In this document: positions 13,166-24,279 of the stretch, piece after piece
Layout: each line of letters begins with the position of its first letter
How positions within the stretch are numbered: position 1 is the stretch's first letter
Source of the DNA: Eucommia ulmoides
Taxonomy: Eukaryota; Streptophyta; Magnoliopsida; Garryales; Eucommiaceae
Reading direction: 5' to 3'
DNA length: 64,000 bases
Assembly: GCA_016647705.1 (NCBI GenBank)
Contig: CM028330.1
Span: 53,060,897 to 53,124,896 of the forward strand
Notes under the pieces: generated by a model
The model's database searches: none
The model's input: only the letters and a program-made list of their open reading frames with translations
Told to the model about the DNA's origin: nothing
Translations under genes and position numbers: made by a program

Positions 13166-13775
13166 GATTGTGATGAGTACATTTATACATATTCTTTTAT
13201 ACTGGATTGATATGTTCTGATTTCATTATACTATATGGTTAGTTGAATTATTCTGGTTGATTTTCACTATTTAGTTGGGGTGCTATAGATATATGTATAT
13301 AAACGTTGATTCTGTGGTGACAAGAAAAATGTGTTTTCTTTGTGGTATGAGACATTTATATATTATGAGATTTTTATTTGATATGTGATGTTTATATGTT
13401 TTATACTTGATACATCTAAAGTCTTTTTATTAAGAAGATAGTACACTCGCAGGTACAACAGTTAAGAGTCGGTCCCTTACTGGCACTAGATAGAGTCCAG
13501 CGATGTGGTAGTGAAGGAGTATTTTGAGAGGTGTTGGTTGAGGCGAACCTATACGAGATTCATGGTTGTTTTATCTTTGTTGTTATTAAAAATTTTGTAG
13601 GGATGAGTGTGTCCCTAATTAGAGAGTGTATATATATATATATGGTATGATTTAGTGATTGTGTATTTATGTATGCACTTGTCGTTTCCTAGTTGTTTTG
13701 GCGTGCAGGTGATGTCATGTCGACGTCATGCTTGCCCCAGGGTGATGGGAGTCCGGGGTGGGGTGTGACAATTAT

Positions 13776-13885
13776 ACTCTATAAAAAAATCCATAAATCT
13801 TATAAATTACGGCAGCGATAATTATAATTATCAAATTTTTGAGCCGATTGTACAATAGTGAATAATAAAAATATTTTTTACGAAT
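13776..13885 (-). mobile_element. Short LTR remnant
   Basis: AAATTACGGCAGCGATAATT and the following words resemble the segment near 1640-1700 of the LTR fragment at 1454-1745. It is probably a small leftover of the same LTR family, lying just outside the target duplication of the solo LTR. Confidence 0.35.
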
Positions 13886-14154
13886 AGAAATTCAAATAGA
13901 ATTCCTAGCTCAGTTTTCTTCTCACTGGCTATCGTGAGCAAAGTACAAAGCACTCGTTGGACCTCCAATTTCTCGAAACAACCCATATATGAGTCAGATT
14001 ATCTCTTTCTTAAAGTGATGCTTTTGAACCAGATAACTGTTTATATAGCCTACTGGGTTGACTAATCGCGATCCAATGGGTTATTTTGCATGTCAGCGGA
14101 TCTTGCCCGTGGTTGAGTCCAACCATCATGTTCTCTTACAATCAGCAGGCTCAT

Positions 14155-14352
14155 ACCAACACGAGTTGGCTCAAGCGGAATCGGCTTGAGTTCCCTTAAG
14201 TAACGTCCAGGGATCGAAACTTGGGGTTGTGTATGGAGTGTACTCTGTTGGGAGAAGTCTCCGTTTCGGCGCCCAACTATACTCCGAGGGATTAATCTCC
14301 ACCGATCGTGGTACAAGGAATACCCTGGTATATACCTAAAAAAAAAAAGAAG
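14155..14352 (+). mobile_element. tRNA-derived SINE
   Basis: An A-box-like TTGGCTCAAGCGG (about 14164) and a B-box-like GGGATCGAAAC (about 14211) are spaced as in a tRNA-derived polymerase III promoter. A non-coding body follows and ends in an A-rich tail at about 14338-14351. The sequence does not fold into a complete tRNA by eye, so this is a SINE rather than a tRNA gene. It lies about 160 bp beyond the stop codon of the CHX gene. Confidence 0.6.
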
Positions 14353-14510
14353 GCTCATGGGCAGGAATTCCATACATATTATATGCGTGTGTGTGTATAT
14401 ATATTTCGAGAATTTTCATCATGATTCTTCCATTATTCACACTACCTATATATTTTTCAAAATTCACCGATTTAAAACATAAAAAAAAATAATAAATAAA
14501 AAAAGATAAC

Positions 14511-17500
14511 TCAGTTGGAATCATAATCCCCCTCATTAGTTTCCCGATTCTCCTCCTCTTCTTTCAATGAAGCCAATGAAAGCACAGACATTTGGCTCCG
14601 GTACTGCTGCACCACCAGCACCGATGCTGTAGTGGTGAATCCTACACCGGTCAATATCATCCCGATGGGCCCCAGCTCCGGACAATCCCCACTCTTCTCC
14701 ATCGCCGCCGCCACCTGTCCCTCCGGCATCCTTCCGACCAAAAACAAATTACAGTTACTGTACTCCCTCACCACCTCCCCTATCTGCGACCCACCGGAAA
14801 CCGCCCTCACCTCGTACTTCACCGACCCACAACCCTTCAAACCCTCCAACACCTCCTCATCCATCGTCCGTTGATTGTCGCCGTCGTCGCTGCTATAATC
14901 GCCGTCAACCTTAATCTGAACCGACTCTCCGGCGACTTTAAAATCCGGCACGAAACGAACCACAACCAGACTTATCCCCGGATGCTCCGCCATCCTCGCG
15001 GCATACGCCGCCGCCTCCCGATCATCCGGCCCACCGAAGAACAACACCGTCACCAAATAATGGACGTGACTCGCCGCCACGTGCGACGTCCCACCCAGTC
15101 CCCGGTCGACCAAAATTCCGACCGAACACGGCGAGTTCTCCAGAACCCTTTTGTTTACCTGCCGGATATCCGCCCTCGTCGTCTCCAACGTCCCATCCAG
15201 CCTCTGGTGCTTATGAAACGGAACGATCACCATCGCCGCCCGTTTCCCGCCGGCAGTGCAACAGATATCCTCATGCATGGTGGAAATTCTGGAAATCGCC
15301 GTCATCGGACGAATCGAAACCTTGCTCAAACTCCGGAAAGCCTCGAACGCCACCACAATCTGGTTAGAATCCGCCGGCAGCCCTTTGTTCCAGAAGGGTA
15401 AGCCATTTTTCCGGGCCTTGTGGACCATCAAGATCGCCGACGGCCGTTCGGAGAGCTCCATTAAATGCATGGCGTAGACGCTTAAACCCTGTTTTTGGTC
15501 GGTCCCACGGGAGGCCTCGATGAGGTTGATTAAGGAAGGGATGTTCCTCGTACTGTGAAAACATGCAAGGATTCGGAGTTGGGTTTTCGGGTTGGGTCGT
15601 TGGATCGTTCTGTGCTTGTAATCGGATCTGGATTGGTTTTTGGCGGGTTTGTAGACTGCTACCACCAAGGGGGTAGTGATGAAGGTGGTAAAGAGGGCCA
15701 TTAGAACCATTATAGCAAATGTTTGATCATTCAACACCTAAAAAGAAAAAGAAAAATATTAACGGGATAAAAAAGAGTGATCGTATGTCAGGCTAACTTA
15801 TATACATCTCGACTAATTATCTTACCGGACAATCTAAAAGTATATTCTCTAATATCGACCTAATGCATTTAAAATTAAATTAAAAATTTAATTCTCAGAA
15901 TGTTCTTTAGAAGAATCAAATCATGATTAATTAGGAAATGGAGCACCTCCCCTTTCCAACCGGACTAATACCTCTTGGGTAACATGTGACCTTCTAATGA
16001 AGATATTTCTGTGAAGTGATTAAATAAAAAAATATATTTGTTAGAAGACTACCATACTAAACAAAGTCTATTTTCTATCCAACAATATTTATTTCTTTAT
16101 TTATTTTGATTATACGGTAAGATATGTCCGAGTCAATTTACTTGTACCTTGACTAATCAACTCTTCGGACAATCTTAAGGATACACTCTCCAATATTAGT
16201 GTGGTGCATTCATGATTAAATTTAAAATTTAATTCCTGTAGTGTTTTTCAAGAGAGTCGAATCCTATTTGATAAAATGGCAACTCTCCAATTTAACCGGA
16301 TTAAAATGTTGTGCAATTGAAATAAATGTGACTTAAAAGGGATAAAAAAGTTTTAATATTTTTACTTACCCCTCTATCTCTTCCAATGTTGAGAACGATG
16401 AGCTCCACCAACCCTTTCGTGTTCATCAAGAAACCCAGCGTTAACGCCTCCAGAAATGGCAATCTACACATCATCGAAACGGCGACGGTTCCAACAATCT
16501 TCCCGAAACACGCCGTGAAGATAACCAGAACCAGAAGTCCCCACGACTGGCCGCCGCGGATGGTGGCGACGTTGGTTTTCAGGCCACTGGATACGAAGTA
16601 GAGAGGAAGAAATAGGCCGGAGACGAGGTCTTCGACCTTCTCGACCAGAGCTCCGGCGAACGGACCTTCTTTGGGGACGACGACTCCGAGAACGAAGGCG
16701 CCGAAGAGGGCGTGGATTCCGATACAGTCCGTGATGAACCCCGCCGCCAAAACGGCGCCGAGGGTGCCGCAGATGTAGATCTCGTCGACGGGCTCTCCCT
16801 CAGTGCAACGCTTCGCCATCCATCTGAATATCGGCGGCGCGATGAGGGTACAACAGACGACGAATCCGAAACCCGTCAGAAACACCCACAGAGAAATTAG
16901 CGCCGAGCCGGTGCCGGAGAGGGCAATCGCGAGTGCGAGTAGAATCCAGGCCGCTACGTCATTTACCGCCGCGGCAGACATGGCCATTCTTCCGACGTCG
17001 GTGGTTAGAAGCTTGAGCTCAGCTAGAATTCGGGCCAGAACGGGAAAGGCGGTGATGGAGAGGGCGACGCCCATGAAAACGAGAAACGGAGCTTCGTCGA
17101 CGCCTTTGGAAATGGTGTTCCTGAGTGCGAATGAGGTTCCGATACCCAAGGCGAAAGGGAGGGTGATTCCGGCGACGGCGATGCTCATGGCCTTTTTACC
17201 GGTTCTCCGGAGGGATTTGGGGTCGAGCTCGAGGCCGACGAGGAAGAGGAAGAAGAGAAGACCGAGGTTGGCGAGGGTGTCCAAGACGGTGATACTTCTC
17301 GCCGGAAAAACTGCGTGGAGATATTTGGTGTTTCTCCCTAAAGCTGATGGCCCCAGTAGAACTCCTCCCTGTATATTCAACAGTAAATTATCAGGAAATT
17401 TAAAAAATATATATATATATTTTTCTTGAAATATAAAAATCAATTTCATGCATCAAATATTTTTTTAAATGAATTTTTTAATTTTTATAAAAAAAAATAA

Positions 17501-19353
17501 AAATCTTGATGAATTTTTTATTTTATAAAAAAATTAATTTATACATTAAGGAGTGAATTTTAAAATTTCGTCTCTCGAACCTCCAATTTTTCAAGGTGAA
17601 TATTTTCAAAAATATAAATTTCCGGAGTATTACAACTATAGCATAGTCGGATAATAATAAAAGTCATTTTTCACATTTAAAATTTTATTTGACCCATCTA
17701 AAATTATGAAATTGTCCATTTTAATAAAAAAAAAAATTACAATTTAGTACGAAACTATAATTTTACAATTTACATAAAAGACAGTACACTCACCTCGATA
17801 TTTGCACTACTGAATACCCTACTGTCATAATCTAACGTTGTCGGCATCGCCTAATAACCTTACCATCGTCCAAATCATTATTCACATTATAATTTTGAAT
17901 GATAAACAATCACATCCATCACACTTTACTATTTTTAAGGGGGTTTAATGGTATCTCCAACTTTTTCTTTTTCACTATTCTTCTCTTTGCCCAAACACTC
18001 AGGAATGGACATATATCTCTATATGTGCGGGGTTTAGGGTTGCAGAAAATTTGTGAATTGGGTGGAGAAACTGAGATTTTATTTTAAGAGGGGTATTGAT
18101 GTAAATAATAAAAAATAACTATATGTGTTAGCATATAATGATAACACAATGTGTCCTAAACATGCCAAGATTGACATGTATTATAATAATAATAATAATA
18201 ATAAACTTAAGGATAAGAATGATCAACTTATTTCAAGGAGACATTACATAAGAGACATATTATATGTGTTTCAGTTTCGGGTCAATTCGATTAGTCGACG
18301 AAAGAGGTCGGTTGACTAATAAAAATAGTAGCTTAAAAAAATTAAATGGGTGACCCACTGGCCAATTCGGTCAATTGATGGATATGGTCGGTCAACTAAC
18401 AAATCCAGCAGATGAAATAGAGGAAAAAGGGAAAGCTTCTGGTTGATTCAGTCAACCAGCCATGAGGTTGGTGACTTGTTCAGCCTCAACAAAAGCTTCG
18501 AATTGGTCCATATAAATTTCCTTATCTAAATCCCCATTTGAAAATATAGGTTTTACATCCACTTAGATGAGTCAACTTTAGTAACCGAAGAAAAAGTATC
18601 CAAGAAATCTAAATCTTTTTTTTTTTTTTTTAATTTAAAACCTTTATCAACAACTCTTAATATTAATCTATCTAATTAATATTAACTAATTGTTTAATTT
18701 AAATTTGATATTATATTTAAAGTTGAGCAGATGAATTTAAAAAGGGGACAAATATAGGCTTATAATAGATAATTTTGATGAGTATTTTTGTTAATCATTT
18801 ATCATTAAAACGTTAACTTGGCCTCTAAATTAACCATCAATTAGTGGTGACCTAATTTCTCTACTAATTGAGTACTTAGCTCAAAAATTGATCCAAGAAA
18901 TCTCTATAAATATGTCTCATTCTTCACCAAAGAACACGACAAAATTACCTACAAAGCACAAGTCTCTCGTTCTACTCTCTAATTGAAGACAAGTCATGTC
19001 CTAAGAGTGAAACAAGCAAGGTAAATTTTTGAGCCAAATTCTTGAGCCTAACATTTTCAACCTATTTTTTTATTTTTTTTTAATTCTCGACCTAAATACT
19101 AAAAGGCATTAAACTTTACCTCAGTATAAATTCTACTTTAAATTCCTTGAATCACATTTTTTCTCTAAACAACATTGACTTATTCTCACACCAGAGGGAC
19201 TTCAACGAAACCCAACTTCCAGTGTCTAAGCCGTGTTTTGTAATGATAAGTCAACAAAGTCAACCCCACGAAATTGAATCACTTTGACTGTGATTCATTG
19301 AACCGTATGTCGGCATCATCATATACACACACATATATATGATATACATATGT

Positions 19354-19409
<56 letters not shown>

Positions 19410-19617
19410 TTACAACAATCTCAGCAATGACTCGAGGTTGTCTGAGTGGCCTGAGGAGATAAGCAAGAACTCTGGTGAGGACAAGCACAAGGCAAATCTG
19501 TAGAATGGCCAGCGGAAGTGCGTAGTCAAGAGGGTTGTCCCCTTGGAATGCCCCATTTGACGTTGCCCTCATCGGCGGTGGGCATCTATGGCTATCGCCG
19601 GTGGTATTGCTCGCCAT
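14511..19617 (-). CDS. CHX18/19-like monovalent cation/H+ antiporter (CPA2 family)
   Basis: Three exons on the minus strand: 19617-19414, 17368-16370 and 15737-14511. All junctions are in phase 0 with GTAAGT-type donors and AG acceptors. The 809-residue product matches the usual length of plant CHX proteins and closely resembles Arabidopsis CHX18/CHX19 as I recall them ([20 protein letters not shown] near the start). Residues about 33-435 form the multi-span Na+/H+ exchanger domain, with the conserved Asn204-Asp205 pair in [10 protein letters not shown] and the [17 protein letters not shown] block near the end of exon 2. Residues about 440-809 are the soluble tail with universal-stress-like folds ([27 protein letters not shown]). 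The family exchanges K+ or Na+ for H+ in endomembranes or the plasma membrane. The ATG at 19615-19617 was chosen because it gives the CHX N-terminus. The gene looks intact. Transport specificity cannot be read from sequence. Confidence 0.93.
15780..15980 (-). mobile_element. SINE copy 1 of family S (CHX intron 2)
   Basis: On the minus strand it carries the same landmarks as the copies at 16118-16305, 52180-52380 and 53066-53268: an unusual B-box word (GATTCGACTCTC in the best copies, eroded here), a central AATTTAATTTTAAATGCATTA-like block, and a GTCCGGTAAGATAATTAGTCGAG-like 3' part. It lies in intron 2 of the CHX gene in the same sense as the gene. Confidence 0.6.
16118..16305 (-). mobile_element. 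SINE copy 2 of family S (CHX intron 2)
   Basis: Read on the minus strand it contains GATTCGACTCTC (B-box-like), AATCATGAATGCACCACAC, GAGTGTATCCTTAAGATTGT and TGATTAGTCAAGGTAC, in the same order as the full copy at 53066-53268. It lies about 140 bp from copy 1, also in the sense of the CHX gene. The two together make up most of the 632-bp intron 2. Confidence 0.65.
17635..17890 (-). mobile_element. LTR fragment in CHX intron 1
   Basis: The minus strand reads GTGCAAATATCGAGGTGAGTG, then TTTTATGTAAATTG, then TTATTATTATCCGACTATG. The same words in the same order occur at about 50590-50765 in the solo LTR 48445-51453. It is an old fragment of that LTR family, in the transcriptional sense of the gene. 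The rest of the 2,045-bp intron 1 is AT-rich. A stretch near 18240-18500 holds several GTCAAC/GTCGAC words of unknown origin. Confidence 0.6.
19339..19406. repeat. (TA)n(GA)n microsatellite beside a splice donor
   Basis: A run of TA dinucleotides is followed by about 14 GA dinucleotides. On the gene strand this is (CT)n(TA)n and starts immediately after the GTAAGTA donor of CHX intron 1. Confidence 0.95.
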
Positions 19618-20345
19618 TTTCCCCCCCAAAATTCCAATCAAGTTTATGATCTCAATTCAATACCTACACAAATTAAATAAAAATGGTTGAATTCAACAAT
19701 TGGTAACTAAATAATTATATATAGAGAGAGCGAGAGAGAGAGTTGGCTACGGAATCTTCAAAACTACTAGCTAGATATCAGAGGAGAGGAGGAAAAAAAA
19801 AACACAAAATAGTTGAATTCAACTATGAGTAAATCATATTTTTTATATCTAAAATATGAGTGGGTGACTATATAGACCCTAAGGTTTGTCGAGTTGCACA
19901 TTTAATTCCTCAAGTTTTACGTTTGTTTTAATCTCTCAAAATTCAATAAATCTAAATAAAAAAATGGGTTGTGCTCACTATTCTGTACGTGGCTTTCTAA
20001 TGGGATTTTTTTTTTTTACATCTCATCACAACATAAAATCTAAGATGTTTTCTCTTGATTTTTGCTTATCAATGGTTTGTCTGAAAAATGAGAATTGTTG
20101 TTAGGAAAAAGTTAGAGAAAATTGTCTTGGTTTAACGAAGAAATAAAATAACAAAAATATTCTCATTAAAACACCGAATGCTAAGTACAACTTACTTTCC
20201 ATTTAAAATCAATGTAATTTTCCGAAATGTACAATTTACCAAACCTCATAGAAAGAGAGAGAGGGTTGGCCATGGCGTCTGCCGTCTAGAGAGGGAAAAA
20301 AAAAGGGTTGAATTCAACTTTAATGAAGTAAAGAAAGAGAGAGAT
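19618..20345. other. Upstream region of the CHX gene
   Basis: This AT-rich 5' flank contains GAGAGA tracts near 19722-19742 and 20248-20262. The segment near 19870-20100 resembles the 'first half' of the pentad-rich MITEs further right (CCCTAAGGTTTGTCGAG). No convincing core promoter element can be singled out. Confidence 0.4.
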
Positions 20346-20825
20346 TAAACTTTTCGCTAAATTGCCTTTGTACCCCTAAAATTTAGATGTAGTCTCATTT
20401 TATCCCCTAACATTTTAATTGTTACAATGTTCCCCCCCAACTTTTATTTCTTTATCAATTTTGTTCAATGAGCTGATTTCGGTCAATTGCTTTCTCAGAA
20501 AAAGGGACAAATGACATTGAGGCTCTAACTTTAAAGGTGTTGAGTGCAATGTAATATTTTTTTATTTCATTAATTTTCTGTCATGCACAAGTCACACAAT
20601 TAATTCTGGTAATAAAATTGATCTGAATCAGACAATTGAATCAAAATAATCCAAAAAGTAAACGTTAAGGGACAAATTGCAATAATTAAAACAGACAATA
20701 AAATTGATCCGAATCAGACAATTGAACCAAAATAATCCAAAAAGTAAACGTTAAGGAACAAATTGCAATAATTAAAATATCAAAAGCAGCAAAGTGAAAC
20801 TCGGGTGGAGAGTTTGATTTACAAA
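20345..20825. repeat. Inverted-repeat element with an internal 87-bp tandem duplication
   Basis: The left end (TTCGCTAAATTGCCTTTGTACCCC) is roughly inverted at the right end. Near 20608-20780 a unit of about 87 bp containing GAATCAGACAATTGAA and AAAGTAAACGTTAAGG is present twice in tandem with few differences. It is related to the neighbouring element at 20862-21245. Confidence 0.5.
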
Positions 20826-20861
20826 AACCACATACATGATATAACTATAACAAAGGCTAAA

Positions 20862-21245
20862 TTTCACTTTAAACCCCTAAAGTTTGGGTCCAATATCAAT
20901 TTGCCCCTTTCATGTTTTAATTGTTGTAATTTACCCCTTGAAATTTATTTTTTTGTATCAACTTGCTTCAGTTAGCTTATTTTGGTCAATTTTATTACCA
21001 GAGTTAGTCGTGTTACTTTAGAAAAACAATACAACCAAGGAAAAATTTGTGTTGCACTCAGCACTAAAGTTTTTTGTGTTGTCGTAGTTTGCTACTATTC
21101 AAGCAAAAAATTGACCGGAATTAATTAATTTGACTAAATTGATAAGAAAAGCAAACTTCAGGTCATAAATTAGAATAATTAAAACAACAAGAGGACAATA
21201 TGAGGCCATACTCAAACTTCAGGGGTGCAAATTGCGATTTAGCCA
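20862..21245. mobile_element. MITE with long terminal inverted repeats
   Basis: The left end GGCTAAATTTCACTTTAAAC and the complement of the right end GGCTAAATCGCAATTTGCAC match. The similarity continues for about 100-150 bp through TTTTAATTGTTGTAATTTA. It has no coding capacity. The superfamily is not certain. Confidence 0.6.
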
Positions 21246-21478
21246 AGAAAATTCTAACTTCTCATAATAAAAATAGATAAGAAAAAAGGGGAAAGGTTGC
21301 TTTTGTTGAACAAATATTAATTGTTTAAATTGCAATAATTAAAGAACGAGAAAAATTGAGAACTTATTCAAAATTAGGGGTCCAAAGTGCAATTTAACCA
21401 TAATAAATTGAAAATTCTAACTTCTAACCATATAGATAGATGAAAAGTCAGAAAGGCTGCTTTTGTTGAACATATCAC
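21246..21478. repeat. Direct repeat flanking a MITE remnant
   Basis: A stretch of about 70 bp (AAAATTCTAACTTCT ... GGTTGCTTTTGTTGAAC) occurs at about 21246-21318 and again at 21410-21474. The intervening segment resembles an end of the neighbouring MITEs (AGGGGTCCAAAGTGCAATTT). Confidence 0.5.
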
Positions 21479-21499
21479 GTGCCGGATCTAATCAATCTC

Positions 21500-21780
21500 T
21501 TTATTTTATTTATGAATAAATAACTTCAGATTATGAATGTGAGGCAAAGTCTCACCTCACGAATTAAGGTCTAAAACTATCCTACACTGGTATTAAAGCT
21601 CAAGTTATAACAACTCTGACCCAATATGCACAAAGAGCGAAACTGGTTGAGGGTTAACTATCAAAAAACCCGATGTGTGAGAGTGATATTGTTGAGTTTA
21701 TCGCACATAGGATATTGAAGAGGTTAATAGTCAGATTATAAGTGTGAAAGAAAAAAATGTAAACTAACTTTTAAGGTTGA
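21500..21780 (+). mobile_element. TRIM-like fragment
   Basis: TGGTATTAAAGCTC (about 21581) resembles the initiator-Met primer-binding site used by many plant LTR elements. About 110 bp later TGTTGAGTTTATCGCACATA begins a segment like an LTR start. The words between (AACAACTCTGACCCAATATG, GGTTGAGGGTT) recur in opposite orientation at 54350-54505. There is no coding sequence. It is a degenerate miniature LTR element. Confidence 0.45.
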
Positions 21781-22792
21781 GAGAAATCCAAGATGACCTT
21801 ATAATAAGTTAGAACACTTTTAAAAAAAACCGTCAGATCAAAAAATAAACAAATTTATATTATGCATTGTTAGATCAAACCGACACTACTATTTTATAGA
21901 ATTAAAATGAAATTGTGATAGCATGCGTGCACACTAATACAATAGAAGTAACATAAGCTCCTCAGTCTTGGGAGTTATCACGTTGGTGGAAAAAGATATT
22001 TACTAAAAGAGCCCTCAAGTTTCAGAGTTGTTTTCATAGAGGATGAAATACTTTGTAAGGGTTATCTAAATTAATTTATTTTAAAAATTATTTTTCTATT
22101 GATCAATAATTTAAAAAAAAAAAAAAATCATAATGTTAAACATAGAACTATTTAAATTTTATTAAATTTTTAATTATAATTTGCTTTAATTATTTTCAAA
22201 TATTTTACAATCAAAACATAATATAAGCCTGTTTGATTTAATTTTCGAAAAAATTAAAAATAATTTTTGAAATTTGTGAAAAAATTATTTGGTTTAAATT
22301 TGAAAAGGGTTTTGCAAAAAAAATATTTATATTAATAATGTATTGAAATTAAAAAAAATAATGTGATCGATTGATATATAATATCGAAAAATACAGATGA
22401 TGATTATGTTGTTTAATTTGTGGTAAAAATTAAATTAAATTTATAAAAAAAAAAATATTGCAAATGAGGTGATAGATTGAATATTGCGAAAATTATTTTA
22501 TAATTTTTGAAAATTGATATTGGAAATTTACCAAGAAAAATCATGAAACTTCTACTCCCAAAATCAAAAAAATAATAATAATAATTTGGAAAAAAAAAAT
22601 TCTACCACTAAGAAATAATGTCCTTAGAAACAAAGCAAGAGATGATGGAACTAAACAAGATCAATCATCATCAATTTGGACCCCTGGTTGATTGTAGAAT
22701 CTAGAGAGAGAAAACAGGGGGGATTCATTGTAGGATTTAGAGAGAGAGTCATGGCAGATTTCAGGAGTGGGGTGGATACCGGGGTCCAGGGA

Positions 22793-22984
22793 TGACAAAA
22801 AAAATCGAACCGACGGGTAATCGAGAGAAACCAAACCAAATGGTTCTGGTTGAAACCCACTAAATGGGTTTGATTTTGGTTTTAGATTTAAAAACCGAAG
22901 TGGTTTTGGTTCTGGTTTTGATTTTGAAATAGTAACAACGTAACCAAACCACGTAACTAAACCGTGAACCAAATCACGTAACCG

Positions 22985-23032
<48 letters not shown>

Positions 23033-23484
23033 TTTAGTATTTATAGTTTCATCCCTATTTTTATTTATTTACACTTTTAACTTTTTTTAGTTTATACTTT
23101 AATTGGTTTTTAATTTATGTTGAAGAGTTAGTTGGTTTCGCAGATTATATAATTTTATAGAATTTTTTTATGTAGTTAGTTTTGCTATTGGTTTTTAATT
23201 ATTTTAAAAAGTGTATGATTTGAAGAATATTTAGAATTAATAGTAAATTGTGGTTCGTGATTACGGTTTTGGTTTCGATTTTGTTTTTCATAAAATTTTA
23301 AAATCTTAAACGATTTCTTGGTTTTGCGGTTTTGGTTTTGGTGTTTGTTAAAATTAAACGATCCGATTTTAAAACCGTTTAAAAAAAATCGACGGTTTTG
23401 GTTTTGGTTTTACATATCTTATATGGTTATGGTTTTGGTTTTGTCTGAATCCGAGCTGAACCCGGACTGTTGACATCCCTATCG
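22793..23484. mobile_element. hAT-like non-autonomous element
   Basis: It starts CAGGGATGACAA and ends TTGACATCCCTA, a short inverted pair. The 8 bases outside are CCGGGGTC on the left and TCGGGATC on the right, an imperfect 8-bp duplication as expected for hAT. The interior is made of AACCAAACC/GGTTTTGGTTTTGG words and a (TA)n run at about 22987-23029. No transposase is seen. Confidence 0.5.
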
Positions 23485-23579
23485 GGATCCATGAATGGCA
23501 ACATATTCGTAAATTGGCAAAGAAGTCATAGGCATTATCGTCTTTTTAACACTCAAAGAAAAATCAATTCAAAACCTGC

Positions 23580-24120
23580 AACGCCGCGTATGCGCTGGGT
23601 GCCATTTCCATGAAAACGTCCTTTTGCTCATTTTTTCAATTTCAAATCCCCAAATGTGGAATTTCAGGCACCAATTCAATGACAATAATACCCCAATCTC
23701 ACCATCAAATTTTCAAATACAGCCACCAAACAAACAAATAACCCTAACAAACTGAAATTCCGCCCACAAAATCATATAAATCACGGCCAGTAAAACGAGA
23801 CAAAAATCGATTCATATTTCCATGGAATTTGCCAAAAACGAGATCGAATAACATACCTGAATTCAAATCCGATGAACGTCCGCATGAACGTAAATCATCA
23901 ATTCCTCAAGTTTTGCACGTTCAGAGAGAGAAAACCATATCCGAATCTGAGAAATCTTGGGGGATTCCGTTGCGCATGTCCATCACCGTCTCATTATCAG
24001 CAATCTCGCTTCCGAATATGCTCAAATCAAATCGAATTTAACTCTATTCTGCGGTGAACCGTGAAGAACGGAACTCTCTCTCTCTCTCTCTATATATGTA
24101 TAGTGTGTAAAGATATAGAG
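23580..24120 (-). other. Possible 5' leader exons of a lost minus-strand gene
   Basis: On the minus strand a CT-rich leader (from about 24115) contains a short open frame of 20 codons (MDMRNG...) and ends at a plausible donor, TTCAG|GTATGT near 23857. Further down, near 23600, an ATG opens MEMAPSAYAALQ directly before another GT. No continuing exon is visible beyond, where the hAT-like element lies. It could be the front of a truncated gene or chance. Confidence 0.25.
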
Positions 24121-24279
24121 AGAGGATAGAGGACAGAGAAGATAGGAGAGGGAGGGACACGGTTTCAGTAAATCTGTTCCCGTATTTGTAGAACCGCGAA
24201 ATTATTAGCGATTACCGAAAATGCCACTGGAAAAAGGAGGTAATTAGGTAAAGAGGACACTAAGGTAAGATCTTTTTTT

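Larger units (their letters stand above)
3350..13770 (+). mobile_element. Solo LTR (TGTAAGACC family) split by a copia element
   Basis: The LTR starts TGTAAGACCTC at 3350 and ends GGGGTGTGACA at 13770. A perfect 5-bp duplication ATTAT flanks it (3345-3349 and 13771-13775). With the copia insert removed it is about 3.2 kb (3350-4179 plus 11399-13770). Internal landmarks recur in the solo LTR at 48445-51453: a CAGGTGAGTGTACTGT-like word, a GGTACCGTT block followed by AATCGTGA, and a late gene-like region with ACTACTGACATTAGA. TG...CA ends and a 5-bp duplication show an LTR retrotransposon, probably Ty3/gypsy. It is an old remnant with no internal domain left. The right half contains TG-rich simple sequence. 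Confidence 0.75.

Noticed and set aside
12982-13190. His/Thr-rich open frames
   Set aside because: Translation of a GATGTG/GTGGTG minisatellite.
14155-14352. Possible tRNA gene from A- and B-box-like words
   Set aside because: No acceptor stem or anticodon arm can be drawn. The body and A-tail fit a SINE.
14592-15401. Long plus-strand open frame of 269 codons
   Set aside because: It lies antisense to exon 3 of the CHX gene. Its composition (His/Arg/Pro-rich) reflects GC-rich codons on the other strand, and it has no family resemblance.
16803-17429. Plus-strand open frame of 208 codons
   Set aside because: Antisense shadow of CHX exon 2, running into intron sequence.
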